From positions 158,830 through 222,829 of the IMG/VR virus record IMGVR_UViG_3300009184_000029: 64,000 nucleotides of DNA. One strand, 5' to 3'. A program made the position numbers and the translations under genes. Below are positions 8,391 through 20,200 of this stretch, in pieces. This DNA comes from a virus. A model generated the notes under the pieces. The model saw nothing but the letters and a program-made list of their open reading frames with translations. It was not told where the DNA came from and did not search any database. Every line of letters begins with the position of its first letter. Position 1 is the first letter of the stretch.

Positions 8391-9338
8391 ATGGAAAAAA
8401 TATTAAAAGAGAACCCAAACAGATTTGTGATTTTCCCAATACAATACAATGATATATGGGAATACTATAAAATGCACCAAGCCGCGTTTTGGACTGCGGA
8501 AGAAGTTGATTTAAGTGGTGACATTAGAGATTGGGAAAATCTTTCAGAAAATGAACAATATTTTGTTAAAAATGTTCTATCGTTTTTTGCGGCGTCTGAC
8601 GGTATTGTTAATGAGAATTTAGCTGAAAACTTTTACAGAGAGGTACAATACCCTGAGGCTAAATTTTTCTATGGGATTCAACTTGCAATGGAGAACATTC
8701 ACTCATTAATGTATTCTTTATTGATTGACACTTACATCTCAAATGAAGATGAGAAGAATAAATGTTTCACAGCTTTGGATAACCTACCTGCAGTTCAAAA
8801 GAAAGCCAAATGGGCTTTGGATTGGATTGAAAATGCATCCTTCCAAGAAAGATTGGTGGCATTTGCGGCAGTTGAGGGTATCTTTTTCTCAGGTTCATTT
8901 TGTTCAATATTTTGGTTAAAATCTCGTGGAATTATGCAAGGTTTGTGTAATGCGAACTCTTTGATTTTTAAAGATGAAAATTTACATTGTGATTTTGCAA
9001 TTCATTTATTGAATAATCACGTAGAAAACAAACCGAGTGAAAAGAGAATTAAAGAAATTCTTTTATCAGCTTTGGAGATTGAAAAAGAATTTATCACAGA
9101 ATCACTTCCGGTTTCATTAATTGGTATGAACCAAAATTTAATGAAACAATATTTGGAGTTTGTGGTTGATGGACTACTTGTTAAATTTGGTTGTAAGAAA
9201 CAATTTAATGTTGAACAACCATTTAAATTTATGGAACAAATTGCCGTTGAAACTAAAGGTAATTTCTTCGAATCTAGAACAGTTGAATACCAAAAAGCAA
9301 AATTAAATGAGACCCTCTCATTTACAGATGACTTTTAA
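8391..9338 (+). CDS. nrdB: Ribonucleotide reductase class Ia beta subunit (NrdB)
   Basis: Makes the tyrosyl radical that drives reduction of ribonucleotides to deoxyribonucleotides for phage DNA synthesis. All di-iron ligands are present in order: Asp40 ('EEVDLSGD'), Glu101 and His104 ('ENIHS'), Glu162 ('AVEGIFF'), Glu196 and His199 ('DENLH'). The radical Tyr is Tyr108. Length of 315 aa is typical of the short, eukaryote-like R2 group rather than the E. coli enzyme (375). It is followed 19 bases later by nrdA, giving an nrdB-nrdA order, so the pair is co-transcribed with the helicase operon. Confidence 0.95.
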   Translation: MEKILKENPNRFVIFPIQYNDIWEYYKMHQAAFWTAEEVDLSGDIRDWENLSENEQYFVKNVLSFFAASDGIVNENLAENFYREVQYPEAKFFYGIQLAMENIHSLMYSLLIDTYISNEDEKNKCFTALDNLPAVQKKAKWALDWIENASFQERLVAFAAVEGIFFSGSFCSIFWLKSRGIMQGLCNANSLIFKDENLHCDFAIHLLNNHVENKPSEKRIKEILLSALEIEKEFITESLPVSLIGMNQNLMKQYLEFVVDGLLVKFGCKKQFNVEQPFKFMEQIAVETKGNFFESRTVEYQKAKLNETLSFTDDF

Positions 9339-9357
9339 TTTACTATCTTTTTAAACT

Positions 9358-11790
9358 ATGATGTCACTAAGAATTAAAAAACGTAGTGGGGACGATGCGT
9401 CGTTTAACCCACAAAAAATTTATAACAGAATTAAACGAGCCGCTAAAGGATTAACGGTTAACTCTGACGAAATATTCATTAAGGTAATAACCTCAGTTCC
9501 GACTGAGGGTATTATCACAACCAAAGATTTGGATAAGTTGATTTATGAAATTGCTGCGGCATTTACGGGTAGTCATCATGACTACTCTCGTTTAGCGTCA
9601 TCAGTGGCAATTTCTTCATACCATAAAGAAACTGACCCAAGTTTCTCAAACGTTATGCATACTTTACATGTTGATGGTGTTGTAAGTAACGAGTTAATGG
9701 GAATTGTTGAATCTTACGGACCTGATAAGATTGATGAAGTAATTAATCACGATAATGATTATAACTTTGACTATTTTGCTTGGAGGTCACTTTCTGAAAT
9801 GTACTTGTTGAAACTACCTGACGGTAAAGTTGTTGAACGTCCACAACATATGTATATGAGAGTTGCTCTTTGGGTAACAAATACATTCGAGGAAGCGGTT
9901 GAGTATTACCAATCTTTATCAACACAAAGAATATCTCCCGCAACACCAATCATGATTAACGCCGGTACCAAAGTTCCACAACTTGCTTCTTGTGTTCTTC
10001 ATTACAATGATTCAGATTCTCGTGATGGATTACTGAACACTATGAGAGATATCTCAACGTACTCATCGGATGCTGCGGGTATCGGACTATCAATGTCTAA
10101 CATTCGTAGTAAGGAGAGTCGTATTTCATCTTCAGGTGGATATGCAGGTGGACTTTTGAAGTATTTAAAGATTGTAAACGAGTCACTTCGTTTCTTTAAC
10201 CAACAAGGACGTAGACCAGGTTCTGCGGCAATTTACTTAGAACCTTGGCATAAAGATATCTTTGACCTATTGGAAATTAAAAAGAACACAGGTGCTGAAG
10301 AATTAAGAGCTCGTGATTTGTTTACCGCACTTTGGATTCCTGACAACTTTATGAACGCAGTTAAGAACAACGATGATTGGTATTTGTTCTGTCCTAACGA
10401 TATTATTAAAGCGGGTATCAAACCATTACAAGAAAGTTATGGTGATGAGTACGAATCTAATTACAACAAAGCCGTTGAGTTAGGTCTTGGTAAGAAAGTT
10501 AAAGCCCAAGAAATTTGGAATAAGATTATTGAATCACAAGTTGAAACAGGTGTTCCATATCTATGTTCTAAAGATAGTGCTAACAGAAAGACAAACCATC
10601 AGAACATTGGGGTAATCAAACAATCAAACCTTTGTAATGAGATTTACCAATATACTGACGAGAATACAACGGCAATCTGTACTCTTTCATCTATGGTGTT
10701 AAAGAACTATGTAAAAGATGGTGAGTTTGATTTTCAGGGATTGTATGAAGAAACTCGTAAAGTTGTAAGAGCGTTAAATAAAGTCGTTAACGTCAACAAT
10801 TACTCAACTGAAAAAGGACTTAAAGGTGGATTGGAACAAAGAGCAATTGCTATTGGAACACAAGGACTTGCTGACGTATTTTATTTGATGGATTACATCT
10901 TCACATCTGAAGAAGCTCGTAAATTAAATAAAGAGATTTTTGAAACAATCTATTTCGCAGCAATCACTGAAAGTAACAGATTGTGTATGGATGGTATATA
11001 TGAACCATATGCTCACTTTGAAGGGTCACCGATGTCACAAGGAGTTTTCCAATTTGATATGTGGGGATTGAAAGAAGATGAGTTATCTAAAAGATGGCCT
11101 TGGGGGATTCTTAAACAGAATGTTAGTAAATATGGAGTTTGTAACTCATTATTCACGGCTCAAATGCCTGTAGCATCTTCAGCTAAGATTACAGGTTCAT
11201 ATGAAATGACAGAACCCGCTCACTCGGCAATCTTTAACAGACGTGTGGTTGGTGGAGAGATTATGATTGTTAACAAGTATTTGATTAGTGACTTTGAAAA
11301 GATTGGAATTTGGTCTGAGGACTTAAAGAATGAAATCATCATGAACGAAGGTTCAATTCAAAACATTAACTTCAATAACTATCTTGACCAAGAAGATAAG
11401 AGATATAATTTCAAAGTTAAAAGAACTGAACATTTAATTAATAAGTACAAAACAATTTGGGAGATTTCACAAAGAGAATTGATTGAAATGGCGGCTGATA
11501 GAGCACCATTTATTGACCAATCACAGTCAATGAATATCTATATGTCAAACCCAACATTGTCAAAAATTTCATCATCACATTTCTATGGATGGGAAAAAGG
11601 ATTGAAAACACTTTGTTATTACGTTAGAACAAGAGCAATCTCAACTGGGGCTAAACACTTGGCAATGGACGTATCAAAAATTAATAAACCAAAACCAACT
11701 CCTGAACCACCAAAGGTTGACTACAGTTATATGAATTTACCTCCAAAACCTGAGAATAGTGATTTTGATTGTTTTGGATGTTCATCCTAA
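9358..11790 (+). CDS. nrdA: Ribonucleotide reductase class Ia alpha subunit (NrdA)
   Basis: Catalytic partner of NrdB. The N-terminal 90 residues form an ATP-cone-like domain ('IKKRSGDDASFNPQKIYNRI'). Active-site residues are all visible: Cys212 ('QLASCVLHY'), Asn424-Cys426-Glu428 ('SNLCNE'), Cys441 ('AICTLSSM'). The redox-relay C-terminal pair is Cys805/Cys808 in 'DCFGCSS'. Length of 810 aa is within the family range (750-860). The first codon is ATG with a second ATG directly after. The gene ends the first replication block and is followed by a strong terminator. Confidence 0.95.
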   Translation: MMSLRIKKRSGDDASFNPQKIYNRIKRAAKGLTVNSDEIFIKVITSVPTEGIITTKDLDKLIYEIAAAFTGSHHDYSRLASSVAISSYHKETDPSFSNVMHTLHVDGVVSNELMGIVESYGPDKIDEVINHDNDYNFDYFAWRSLSEMYLLKLPDGKVVERPQHMYMRVALWVTNTFEEAVEYYQSLSTQRISPATPIMINAGTKVPQLASCVLHYNDSDSRDGLLNTMRDISTYSSDAAGIGLSMSNIRSKESRISSSGGYAGGLLKYLKIVNESLRFFNQQGRRPGSAAIYLEPWHKDIFDLLEIKKNTGAEELRARDLFTALWIPDNFMNAVKNNDDWYLFCPNDIIKAGIKPLQESYGDEYESNYNKAVELGLGKKVKAQEIWNKIIESQVETGVPYLCSKDSANRKTNHQNIGVIKQSNLCNEIYQYTDENTTAICTLSSMVLKNYVKDGEFDFQGLYEETRKVVRALNKVVNVNNYSTEKGLKGGLEQRAIAIGTQGLADVFYLMDYIFTSEEARKLNKEIFETIYFAAITESNRLCMDGIYEPYAHFEGSPMSQGVFQFDMWGLKEDELSKRWPWGILKQNVSKYGVCNSLFTAQMPVASSAKITGSYEMTEPAHSAIFNRRVVGGEIMIVNKYLISDFEKIGIWSEDLKNEIIMNEGSIQNINFNNYLDQEDKRYNFKVKRTEHLINKYKTIWEISQRELIEMAADRAPFIDQSQSMNIYMSNPTLSKISSSHFYGWEKGLKTLCYYVRTRAISTGAKHLAMDVSKINKPKPTPEPPKVDYSYMNLPPKPENSDFDCFGCSS

Positions 11791-11806
11791 AAAAATCCGA
11801 TGTGTT

Positions 11807-11831
11807 ATCCCGAGCTAGGTCGGGATTTTTT
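11807..11831 (+). terminator. Rho-independent terminator after nrdA
   Basis: Stem ATCCCGA (11807-11813) pairs with TCGGGAT (11820-11826), with a 6-base loop and a T-run. It lies 16 bases after the nrdA stop and separates the replication/nucleotide operon from the structural block. Confidence 0.85.
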
Positions 11832-11880
11832 ATTTTCATTATGATTTACTGAAAATTTTACAACATTATATTTATTTGAT

Positions 11881-12339
11881 ATGGCAGATGGAAGAACATA
11901 CGGTATAAATTTTCCTTTTAAAGATTCTTTAAATGGTAAATATTTGGATTTGTCCGATACTGCTGATGAAGAAATCAGAAGTAATTTAATCCACTTATTA
12001 TTATCTAGAAAAGGAAGTAGGTATTTTTTACCTGATTTTGGGACTCGATTATATGAATATATTTTTGAACCACTTGATGGACCAACATTTACCGATATTG
12101 AAGCGGAAATCAGAGATGCTGTTGAGAAGTATATTCCAAATCTAACAATAAATGGAATTAATATAACTTCAACTGAAAGTGAAGAGGGGAGTGATGTTGT
12201 GACTACAAATCAAGACATTTTAAGAACTGTTGATGCTGGCTCACAATCAATACCTGATTATACTGCGAAAATAAGAGTTGACTACACAATAACAAATGAT
12301 GCATTTAAGAGCAAAGATTTTGTAATAATTAACCTATAA
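11881..12339 (+). CDS. Baseplate wedge protein, T4 gp25-like
   Basis: gp25/GpW-family sheath-initiation wedge component with lysozyme-like ancestry. The family signature is clear: 'INFPFKDS...YLDLSDTADEEIRSNLIHLLLSRKGSRYFLPDFGTRLYEYIFEP' at residues about 7-62, then 'IEAEIRDAVEKYIPNLTI'. Length is 152 aa against 132 for T4 gp25; the extra residues lie in an acidic insertion around 98-125. It is the first gene after the nrdA terminator and is followed 4 bases later by the gp6-like gene. The gp25-gp6 adjacency is widely conserved in contractile tails. Confidence 0.9.
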   Translation: MADGRTYGINFPFKDSLNGKYLDLSDTADEEIRSNLIHLLLSRKGSRYFLPDFGTRLYEYIFEPLDGPTFTDIEAEIRDAVEKYIPNLTINGINITSTESEEGSDVVTTNQDILRTVDAGSQSIPDYTAKIRVDYTITNDAFKSKDFVIINL

Positions 12340-12343
12340 AAAT

Positions 12344-14182
12344 ATGGCTGAAAAAAAAATATCGTATACTACAAGGGATTTCCAATCTATAAGACAAGAA
12401 TTAGTAACCTTTGTTCAAACTTATTATCCTGATTTAATCCAAAATGTAAATGACGCTTCAGTTTTTTCAGTTTTATTGGACTTAAATGCTGCGGTTACCG
12501 ACAATCTTCAGTTCCATATTGATAGAAGTATTCAAGAAACGGTATTACAATATGCTCAACAAAAAAGTTCAATATATAATATTGCGAGAACTTATGGTTT
12601 AAAAATACCTGGATTAAGACCATCAGTTGCGGTTGTCGATTTTTCTATTACTGTTCCCGCTTTAGGTGATGCTGAGGATTTAAGATATTGTGGAGTTTTA
12701 AGAGCGGGAAGTCAAGTTATCGGGGCAGGTCAAATTTTCGAAACAGTTAACGATGTTGATTTTACCTCACCGTTAAATGCTGAAGGATATCCAAACAGAG
12801 TTAAAATTCCAAATTTTGATGCTAATAATAATTTAATTAATTATACTATTGTTAAAAGGGAAACTGTTGTTAATGGTATTACAAAAGTATTCAAAAGAAC
12901 AATAACAGGTAGTGATGCTAAACCATTTTTAGAGTTATTTTTACCTGAAAAAAATGTTTTAGGTGTTACAAGTGTATTACTTAAAGATGGGGTTAGTTAT
13001 TCTAATGTACCTACATCTCAAGAATTTTTAGGTACTACTGATAGATGGTATGAAGTATATGCTTTAGCGGAGGACAGAGTTTTTGTACCCGACACTTCAA
13101 AACCCGCTGACCAACCAGGACTTAAAGTTGGTAAATATATCCAAACTAATACAAGGTTTATAACTGAATATACACCTGAAAGTTTTCTTAAATTAACTTT
13201 CGGTGGAGGAAACACTTCTGCTGATGAACAATTAAGAGACTTTGCGAGAAATGGTATAAACTTAGATTTATCAAAATATCAGAATAATTTCTCATTAGGT
13301 TCAACGTTAAAACCAAATTCAACTTTGTTTATTCAATATAGAATTGGTGGAGGATTGGCGACTAATTTAGGTGTTAATGTTATAAACCAAATTGGAACTA
13401 TATCTTTCTTTGTAAACGGACCGTCACAGAGTGTTAATCAAAACGTTCAACAGTCATTACAATGTAACAATGTTACGGCTGCGATTGGTGGGGCAGATAG
13501 ACCAAGTTTAGAAGAGGTTAGAAATTATGTAGGATTTAATTTCTCGGCTCAAAAAAGAGCGGTAACCATAAATGACTATCAATCAATACTTAGAACAATG
13601 CCGTCACAATATGGGGCACCGGCAAAGGTTGCAGTTTTTGAACAAGATAATAAAATTGTGGTAAAACTTTTATCATACGATACTAATGGTGCTTTAACAA
13701 ATATTGTATCAAATACATTAATATCAAATATTGCGAATTATCTATCAAACTATAGAATGATTAATGATTATATCTCAGTACAAACTGCTGATGTCATTGA
13801 CTTATCATTGGACATTTCAGTTGTTCTTAATTCTACACAAAGTCAGGGAGCGGTTGTTAGTAGTATAATTAACAAAGTTACCGCATTCTTTAGTCCTACA
13901 CAAATAGAAATGGGAGAAACAATTTATATTTCAGAATTAAGAAGAATTTTACAATCTGAAAATGGTGTTCTTTCTGTTGCAGATATTTCAGTTTACAATA
14001 AAGTTGGAGGTCAGTACTCATCATCAGAAACATCAATGAGTTACTCTGATGCGACTACTAAAAAAATACAACTTAATGAAGAAACTCTTTACGCAGAACC
14101 AACCCAAATATACCAAATTAGATTCCCTGCTAAAGACATTATCGTTAGAACAAAGAATTTAACTACAGTAAACATTTCCTAA
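12344..14182 (+). CDS. Baseplate wedge protein, T4 gp6-like (baseplate J)
   Basis: Forms the iris-like wedge ring of the baseplate. The N-terminus shows the baseplate-J/gp6 pattern 'YTTRDFQSIRQELVTFVQTYYP...NDASVFSVLLDLNAAVTDNLQFHIDRS'. The C-terminal third has 'KRAVTINDYQSILRTMPSQYGAPAKVAVFE', typical of the J-domain hinge. Length of 612 aa is close to T4 gp6 (660). It directly follows the gp25-like gene, and the two products contact each other in T4. Confidence 0.88.
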   Translation: MAEKKISYTTRDFQSIRQELVTFVQTYYPDLIQNVNDASVFSVLLDLNAAVTDNLQFHIDRSIQETVLQYAQQKSSIYNIARTYGLKIPGLRPSVAVVDFSITVPALGDAEDLRYCGVLRAGSQVIGAGQIFETVNDVDFTSPLNAEGYPNRVKIPNFDANNNLINYTIVKRETVVNGITKVFKRTITGSDAKPFLELFLPEKNVLGVTSVLLKDGVSYSNVPTSQEFLGTTDRWYEVYALAEDRVFVPDTSKPADQPGLKVGKYIQTNTRFITEYTPESFLKLTFGGGNTSADEQLRDFARNGINLDLSKYQNNFSLGSTLKPNSTLFIQYRIGGGLATNLGVNVINQIGTISFFVNGPSQSVNQNVQQSLQCNNVTAAIGGADRPSLEEVRNYVGFNFSAQKRAVTINDYQSILRTMPSQYGAPAKVAVFEQDNKIVVKLLSYDTNGALTNIVSNTLISNIANYLSNYRMINDYISVQTADVIDLSLDISVVLNSTQSQGAVVSSIINKVTAFFSPTQIEMGETIYISELRRILQSENGVLSVADISVYNKVGGQYSSSETSMSYSDATTKKIQLNEETLYAEPTQIYQIRFPAKDIIVRTKNLTTVNIS

Positions 14183-14226
14183 TCTGAATATTTTTATAAA
14201 ATAGTAATAAAACTATTTATAAAAAT

Positions 14227-17200
14227 ATGGGTAAAAACTTTAGAATTAGGACAAAGGTTGGAGTAGATACGAGAGTTGAAGCCAAGTTAGAACAAGATTT
14301 TGATTTTTTAGAAATTCTTTCTTTAAAATTAACTCAGCAACAAGTTTACAATAGACCAACCTCAAACTATGGAGTTTTATGTGGTAGAGTTTACGCTAAT
14401 AATGGTTTTGGTGTTCCTAACGCAAAAGTATCAGTTTTTATTCCTCTAACTGATGAGGATTCTAACAACCCTGTAATATCAAGAATATATCCTTATAGAA
14501 ATTTAAATACTCAAAATGAAGATGGGTATCGGTATAATTTATTACCATATGTTGCATCATATACAGGACACGTACCAACAGGAACATTTCCTGATAGAGA
14601 AGACATTTTAAAAGATAAATCTCTAAGTTATACCTATGAAAAATATTATAAATTCACCGCCAAAACAAATGATGCGGGTGATTTTATGATATTTGGAGCA
14701 CCTGTTGGGAATCACACAATTGTGATGGATGTTGACGTTTCTGACATTGGTCAGTTTTCATTAACACCCCAAGATTTATTAAGAATAGGTAGAGCAACTG
14801 AAGCTCAACTTGATGGTGCTAAATTTAAAGAATCAACAGATTTAGATTCTCTACCTCAAATAATCGGAATTAAAAAGACAATAGATATTAATCCATTTTG
14901 GGGTGACCCTGATTTGGCGACAATCGCGGTAACAAGAGTTGACTTTAATCTTTTAGAGGAGGCAAATATTGAATTTAAACCTACATGTGTATTCATGGGT
15001 TCATTAATTTCAGGTATTGATACTAAGGCAATTTCTAAAACGTGTAAAGTTAAAGTTAGAGCAGGTGATTTATGTGAATTAATTACAGGTCCTGGACAAA
15101 TTTTAGCGATTAGACAAACAGTTAATTTTGATAAATTAGGAAGACCCATATTAGAACAGTATAAGGTAGAAAATGACGGACAGGTAATTGATGAAAACGG
15201 TACTTGGATGATTGACCTACCAATGAATATGGATTACGTGTATACTGATGAAGAAGGTAAACAACAAATAAGTTATGACCCAAGTATTGGAATACCAACA
15301 AAAGGTAGATATAGATTTAAAATTAAATGGAATCAATCTGACAAGTCAACAGAACAATTAAAAAGAGGGTATTTCTTAATTCCCAACGTTAAAGAATATG
15401 GATGGGATAAAGATAATTTGGGATTAAATCCGGCGAAAGATTTAAACCCTCCCGCAACTGTACCCCCAACAATTAGTGCTGCGACAATAAGTACACCATC
15501 GGTAACTGGACCTCCTGTTATATCTTACCAAATTGACCAACCATTGGTTGATTTTGCTAATACTTCTTTTGGTAAATTTACAAGGTCATATTCATTTAGT
15601 TTAAGTTGGTTTGATTATGTAAATCCTCAGTCAGCAATTAATTGTGACGACACATTCTATGAGTTCCAATATAATAAAGTTTATACTGTATCTCAGTTAA
15701 TTGACAAATATAGAAGTGGAAAATTACCTGCAAGATTTTTAGGATTTAAAAATTGTTTAGATGATAAATGCGCCGGAAATACTGAAAAATTTCCAGTTAA
15801 TGACGGACACTATAACATAACATTTTTATACGTATTACTTACCGCATTAATAACTTTAGCAAAACCAATTGTTTTAATTATTGTTTTAATATTTGCGATT
15901 TTAGCTTGGATTTACAGATTAATTTCTGAGTTTATTTGCGATAAAATAGTTCCGTTACTTAGAAATTTAGGAAGAACAAGAACTGTTGCCGGTTTTGATT
16001 TTGTTATTTGTCCTACGTGTAATGGTACTGCAGATGATTTAGAGAATAAATGGTGTGATAGACCAAACCCATTTACAGATAAAAGATTTCCTTTGTTATT
16101 ACAAGATGATGGTGATTGTTCATTTTGTGACTGTAAAGATAGTGGAGAATCTTTGGCGGGAAATGTATATGGAGCGGTTAACTCTAGTTGTTTGGCAGAC
16201 CTTTCATCAACATCTAAATGGTTATATGATGTTAGTATAAGTACAGAATTACAGTCACCACCTCAAATAAATTTATTGGCGGGATTTACGTCTCCATTTT
16301 TTAATTTCGCAACAAGAATGCCAACCACATGTGTATATCCTCAAACATATTCGTATGGTTCATTAGCATTTGATTATGGGTCTGTGTTTTTAACTGAGCA
16401 AGGTGTTGGACCCGCAGTCTTTTCACCGTCATTAACAATTTCTGAAAGATTAAATTTATTTAATACTAAGGCTAAGTATTTCAATAATGGTGGATTAGAT
16501 ATAGATACATTTACATTACCGGCAAGTCATGGTTCAAGTTTAATTAGTACTGAATTAAGCCAAATGAATGTTAACAAAGGAGGATGGAATAGAATTAAAC
16601 TTACAATTTCTTCCGAAGATGCGATTCAAGACCAAACAGATTGGCTAGCAGCTCAAAAACTACCATTACCTGGAGGGGCATACCCAAGTGACGGTTCTTA
16701 TCACTTGGATAATGTAATGATTTTACTTGTTGATGAGAACTGTAAATTGGGTACTACAAGAGCTGGTACTTTAGTTACTTTTAATAATCCTACGTTATCA
16801 TCCGACGTTAATTTAACAGGATTTACAACAACTTCCCAAGGACAAGGAGGTCAAACAATATTTACTCCAACGTTTAATCCATATGGTGGAAGACAAATAA
16901 CGGGAACTCCAATACATAAATCAGCTCAAACTTCAACAACTGCGGGTAAAAATTTGGATGTTTGGTATGCTGACCCAAGTGATGCTAATGTTGAGCCAGT
17001 AATTTTTAATCCTAATCTAATTGTAAAATGGAACCTTATAACTGACCCGTATGTACAAAGTTTAAAAAATATTATAGATGCTAACCAAACAATTTATGGT
17101 GGGCCATTTAATATTAACAATATAAGGGGTGATGCTCCAGGGTCCACATATACAGATGAACTTACATTCCCATATGTAGGTAATAAAGCTTCATACACTA

Positions 17201-20200
17201 TAAATTATGATGTTGATTTAATACCTCCGTATTACAAATATCCTGCAGATATTGAGTATTTCCAAGTAATTGAGAATTATAGTATTGATTCGTTAGTTAA
17301 TAAATGGGCTCCTGATAGTCCGTCTAATGCACTTTCTTTAAAAAGGAGATATTTGTATAATCAAATGCAAGTTATTAGATGGAGAAAATTTAAATATTTT
17401 TTAAGTAGCGTAAACAATACTGCTCCAGGAACAACAAGTCCTAATTTAGTTAACACACCTATTGGTACTAATAATACTTCTTTATATTTACAACCTATTG
17501 TATATACAAATCAATTAAAACCACATGAGTTATTTCAAAATTTTGGTAAATTAAGGGTGGTAATTTTACAAAGAGGTGTTGACCCGTATTCACCAAAGTT
17601 TAAAATGAAAATAGATTTATCTAGACTTTTAGGTTTTACGGATTTTAAAACTGGATTTTCAGTTGATTCGGATGGTAGAGTGATTCAAAATTATTATAGG
17701 TTAAATCAACCAATACAAGGTTCAAGCAGAAGTCAAAGTCATTATTACTATCTTGGTAAAAAAACGTATGACTTTCAAGGATATATGCAAATAGATGATG
17801 ATTCATTTCCATTAACGGAGTATGGTAGATTATTTTTTAAATCAAAATTTTTTAAACCTAGTCCAACTCAATTTACATCATTTAGTTCTAACATATTACA
17901 AAAATACTCTGCTTTAGGTGATAGAAAAATTAATTACCCAAGTTCGTCTCAGAGACCATTTAAAAATTTTACATCTTATTTTAAATGGTTTACATTTTGT
18001 GCTAATGCATCTTTTAGTAATAATCTGTATTACGGAACTTCGGGGACTAATACTATACCTGCTAGTACGACTCCTTTATTTGCAAATGGGGGACAATCAC
18101 CAATAACAACAACAACAAATCCCATATCATCCCAATACACCCAAACTTTGGGTTCTACTCCAAGATTATTACTATACAGATGTAATAATGACCCATCTAT
18201 ATCTACAACTAATATTGCTCCTGGTATAAATCCAAATTATCTTAATTTTACTCAAGGACCAGTTCCTGACGGGAACAATACCTATAATCAATTTTATTTT
18301 ACACCTATACCTGCAAATTCTGCAAACGCTTCTGCTAATGGAGATGTTCTTGTTTTAAGTAATAATTCGTCTTTAGCACAAGATGGAATCACTTCAAGTT
18401 ATAGTATACAAACAACATTACAAAATAGAGTTATTTATGATGGTATTGGTGTAAAAGCGCATTATAATAATTTGTTTACACAAAGGTGGAAAAAGACATC
18501 TTCAACTAACAGTAATTCTTTTTGGTCTGCGTTTATTGGGGTTAATAAATACGTAAATAATCAAGCTTGGGGACCTGGATGGACAGTTAATAACGGTAGT
18601 AGTGATAGTCAAGTTATTAATACTTTAGAAGAATATCCGGGGTATACAGGGTATTTCCCATATGAAGATATTGGAGGAGGTTCGTATATGTGGGCAGAAT
18701 TAAATTTTGACACTAATAGTGGACAAGCATTAAGTGACCCTGATTTAGGATATAAGTATTTAACTCAACTTTATTATGTGCCAAGATATGATACTGGATT
18801 AACAGTCACTTACGAGAAATTAACAGGAGCAATAATACCAACAACCAACGCAGCACTTAATGGTTCAACGGCATCTAATGATTGGCCGAATCAATCAGAG
18901 GGTGACATATTTAATATCTTTAGAAGTGATAGATTACCTACATCTGATAATACAGATACTGAGGGTAAAAATTCATTTGTTTTGTATCAGAATAATTTGT
19001 TTGCGGTTTACATCATCGACACAACCCAAACAGGTGTTACTGTTAGTTTCTCACAATCTGCTCAGAATAATTCAGGATTGGCTCTTGAAAATGAACCAGT
19101 GAGTGCTGACGGAGTTGGAGAATTCCCATTACAAAATGTTTTGAATACCATTAGTGACTGTACATTATCCAAAAACTTGGGATGTTATTCAGTAAATACA
19201 AATGGAGATGTTACAGTCAGTAGTTTACCCGGATGTTCACAAGTACCAAAAGATTCGCAAAATGACTCAGTCAAAGTTAGTTTTTTTGAAAATGGATGTT
19301 ATATCTTGGTAAGAACTGATTTTAATTTTATATATTCGTTTCAGTCTGACGCTAAGATAGTGCAAGAATTATTTTTAAGGATTAAATACAATCTTGCAAT
19401 TTGTTTAAATGTTATCTCACATAATTTTAATAATGAGTGGATTAATGGTACACTATTAGCATTTCCATTTAAACAAGTTACAATTTTTGGTGGTAATAAT
19501 CAGGTATCGCAAAAAAATTTCTGTAAAGAAACTATGATGTTTAATTATCAGAGTAATAATTTCTATTATAGAAGTAGTCCATATGCTTTAGGTAGTGACA
19601 GGTATACTCTTAACACTGACGGAACAGTTTCAAATACAAGTGAAGCTGGAACTAATGCAGGTCAATTTGTCGGACAGAGAAAAAATTATAGAAATACGGG
19701 TAATATATTTGGAGCGACTAATGCGTCATTAGGTAATAATAGACAACTTTTATTCCCAACTACTATATTAGACATGGGTCCTGTTAATCCTAATATACAA
19801 GAGTATGTTTATTCTGATGATTATGATGGGTACATGTTAAATAATCTGAACTCAACAACCTTTCAAAGTACTAGTGATATTATAAACTTTTTCACTTTAA
19901 CCCGATTATTGAGACAAGGACTATCATTAAATAGATTTACAAATCAAGACGGGGCATTTGTTCCTGATGTTGTAATTGATTCTTTATTTGATGCTAGAGG
20001 GTCTGAAAAGGCGGTTGACGGAGATTTTGCACAATCTATTGCAATAAACTCACAATTAGGTATTATTAATTTTACCCCTGAAAATTATACATCGGACACT
20101 GTTAAAGTATTCACAAGAAGTACTGGAACAGGTAACGATACAATATACTCTCCTACTTTTGGAATTTTCTTCTCAGGTAGTACATCTCAAAGAGATTTAG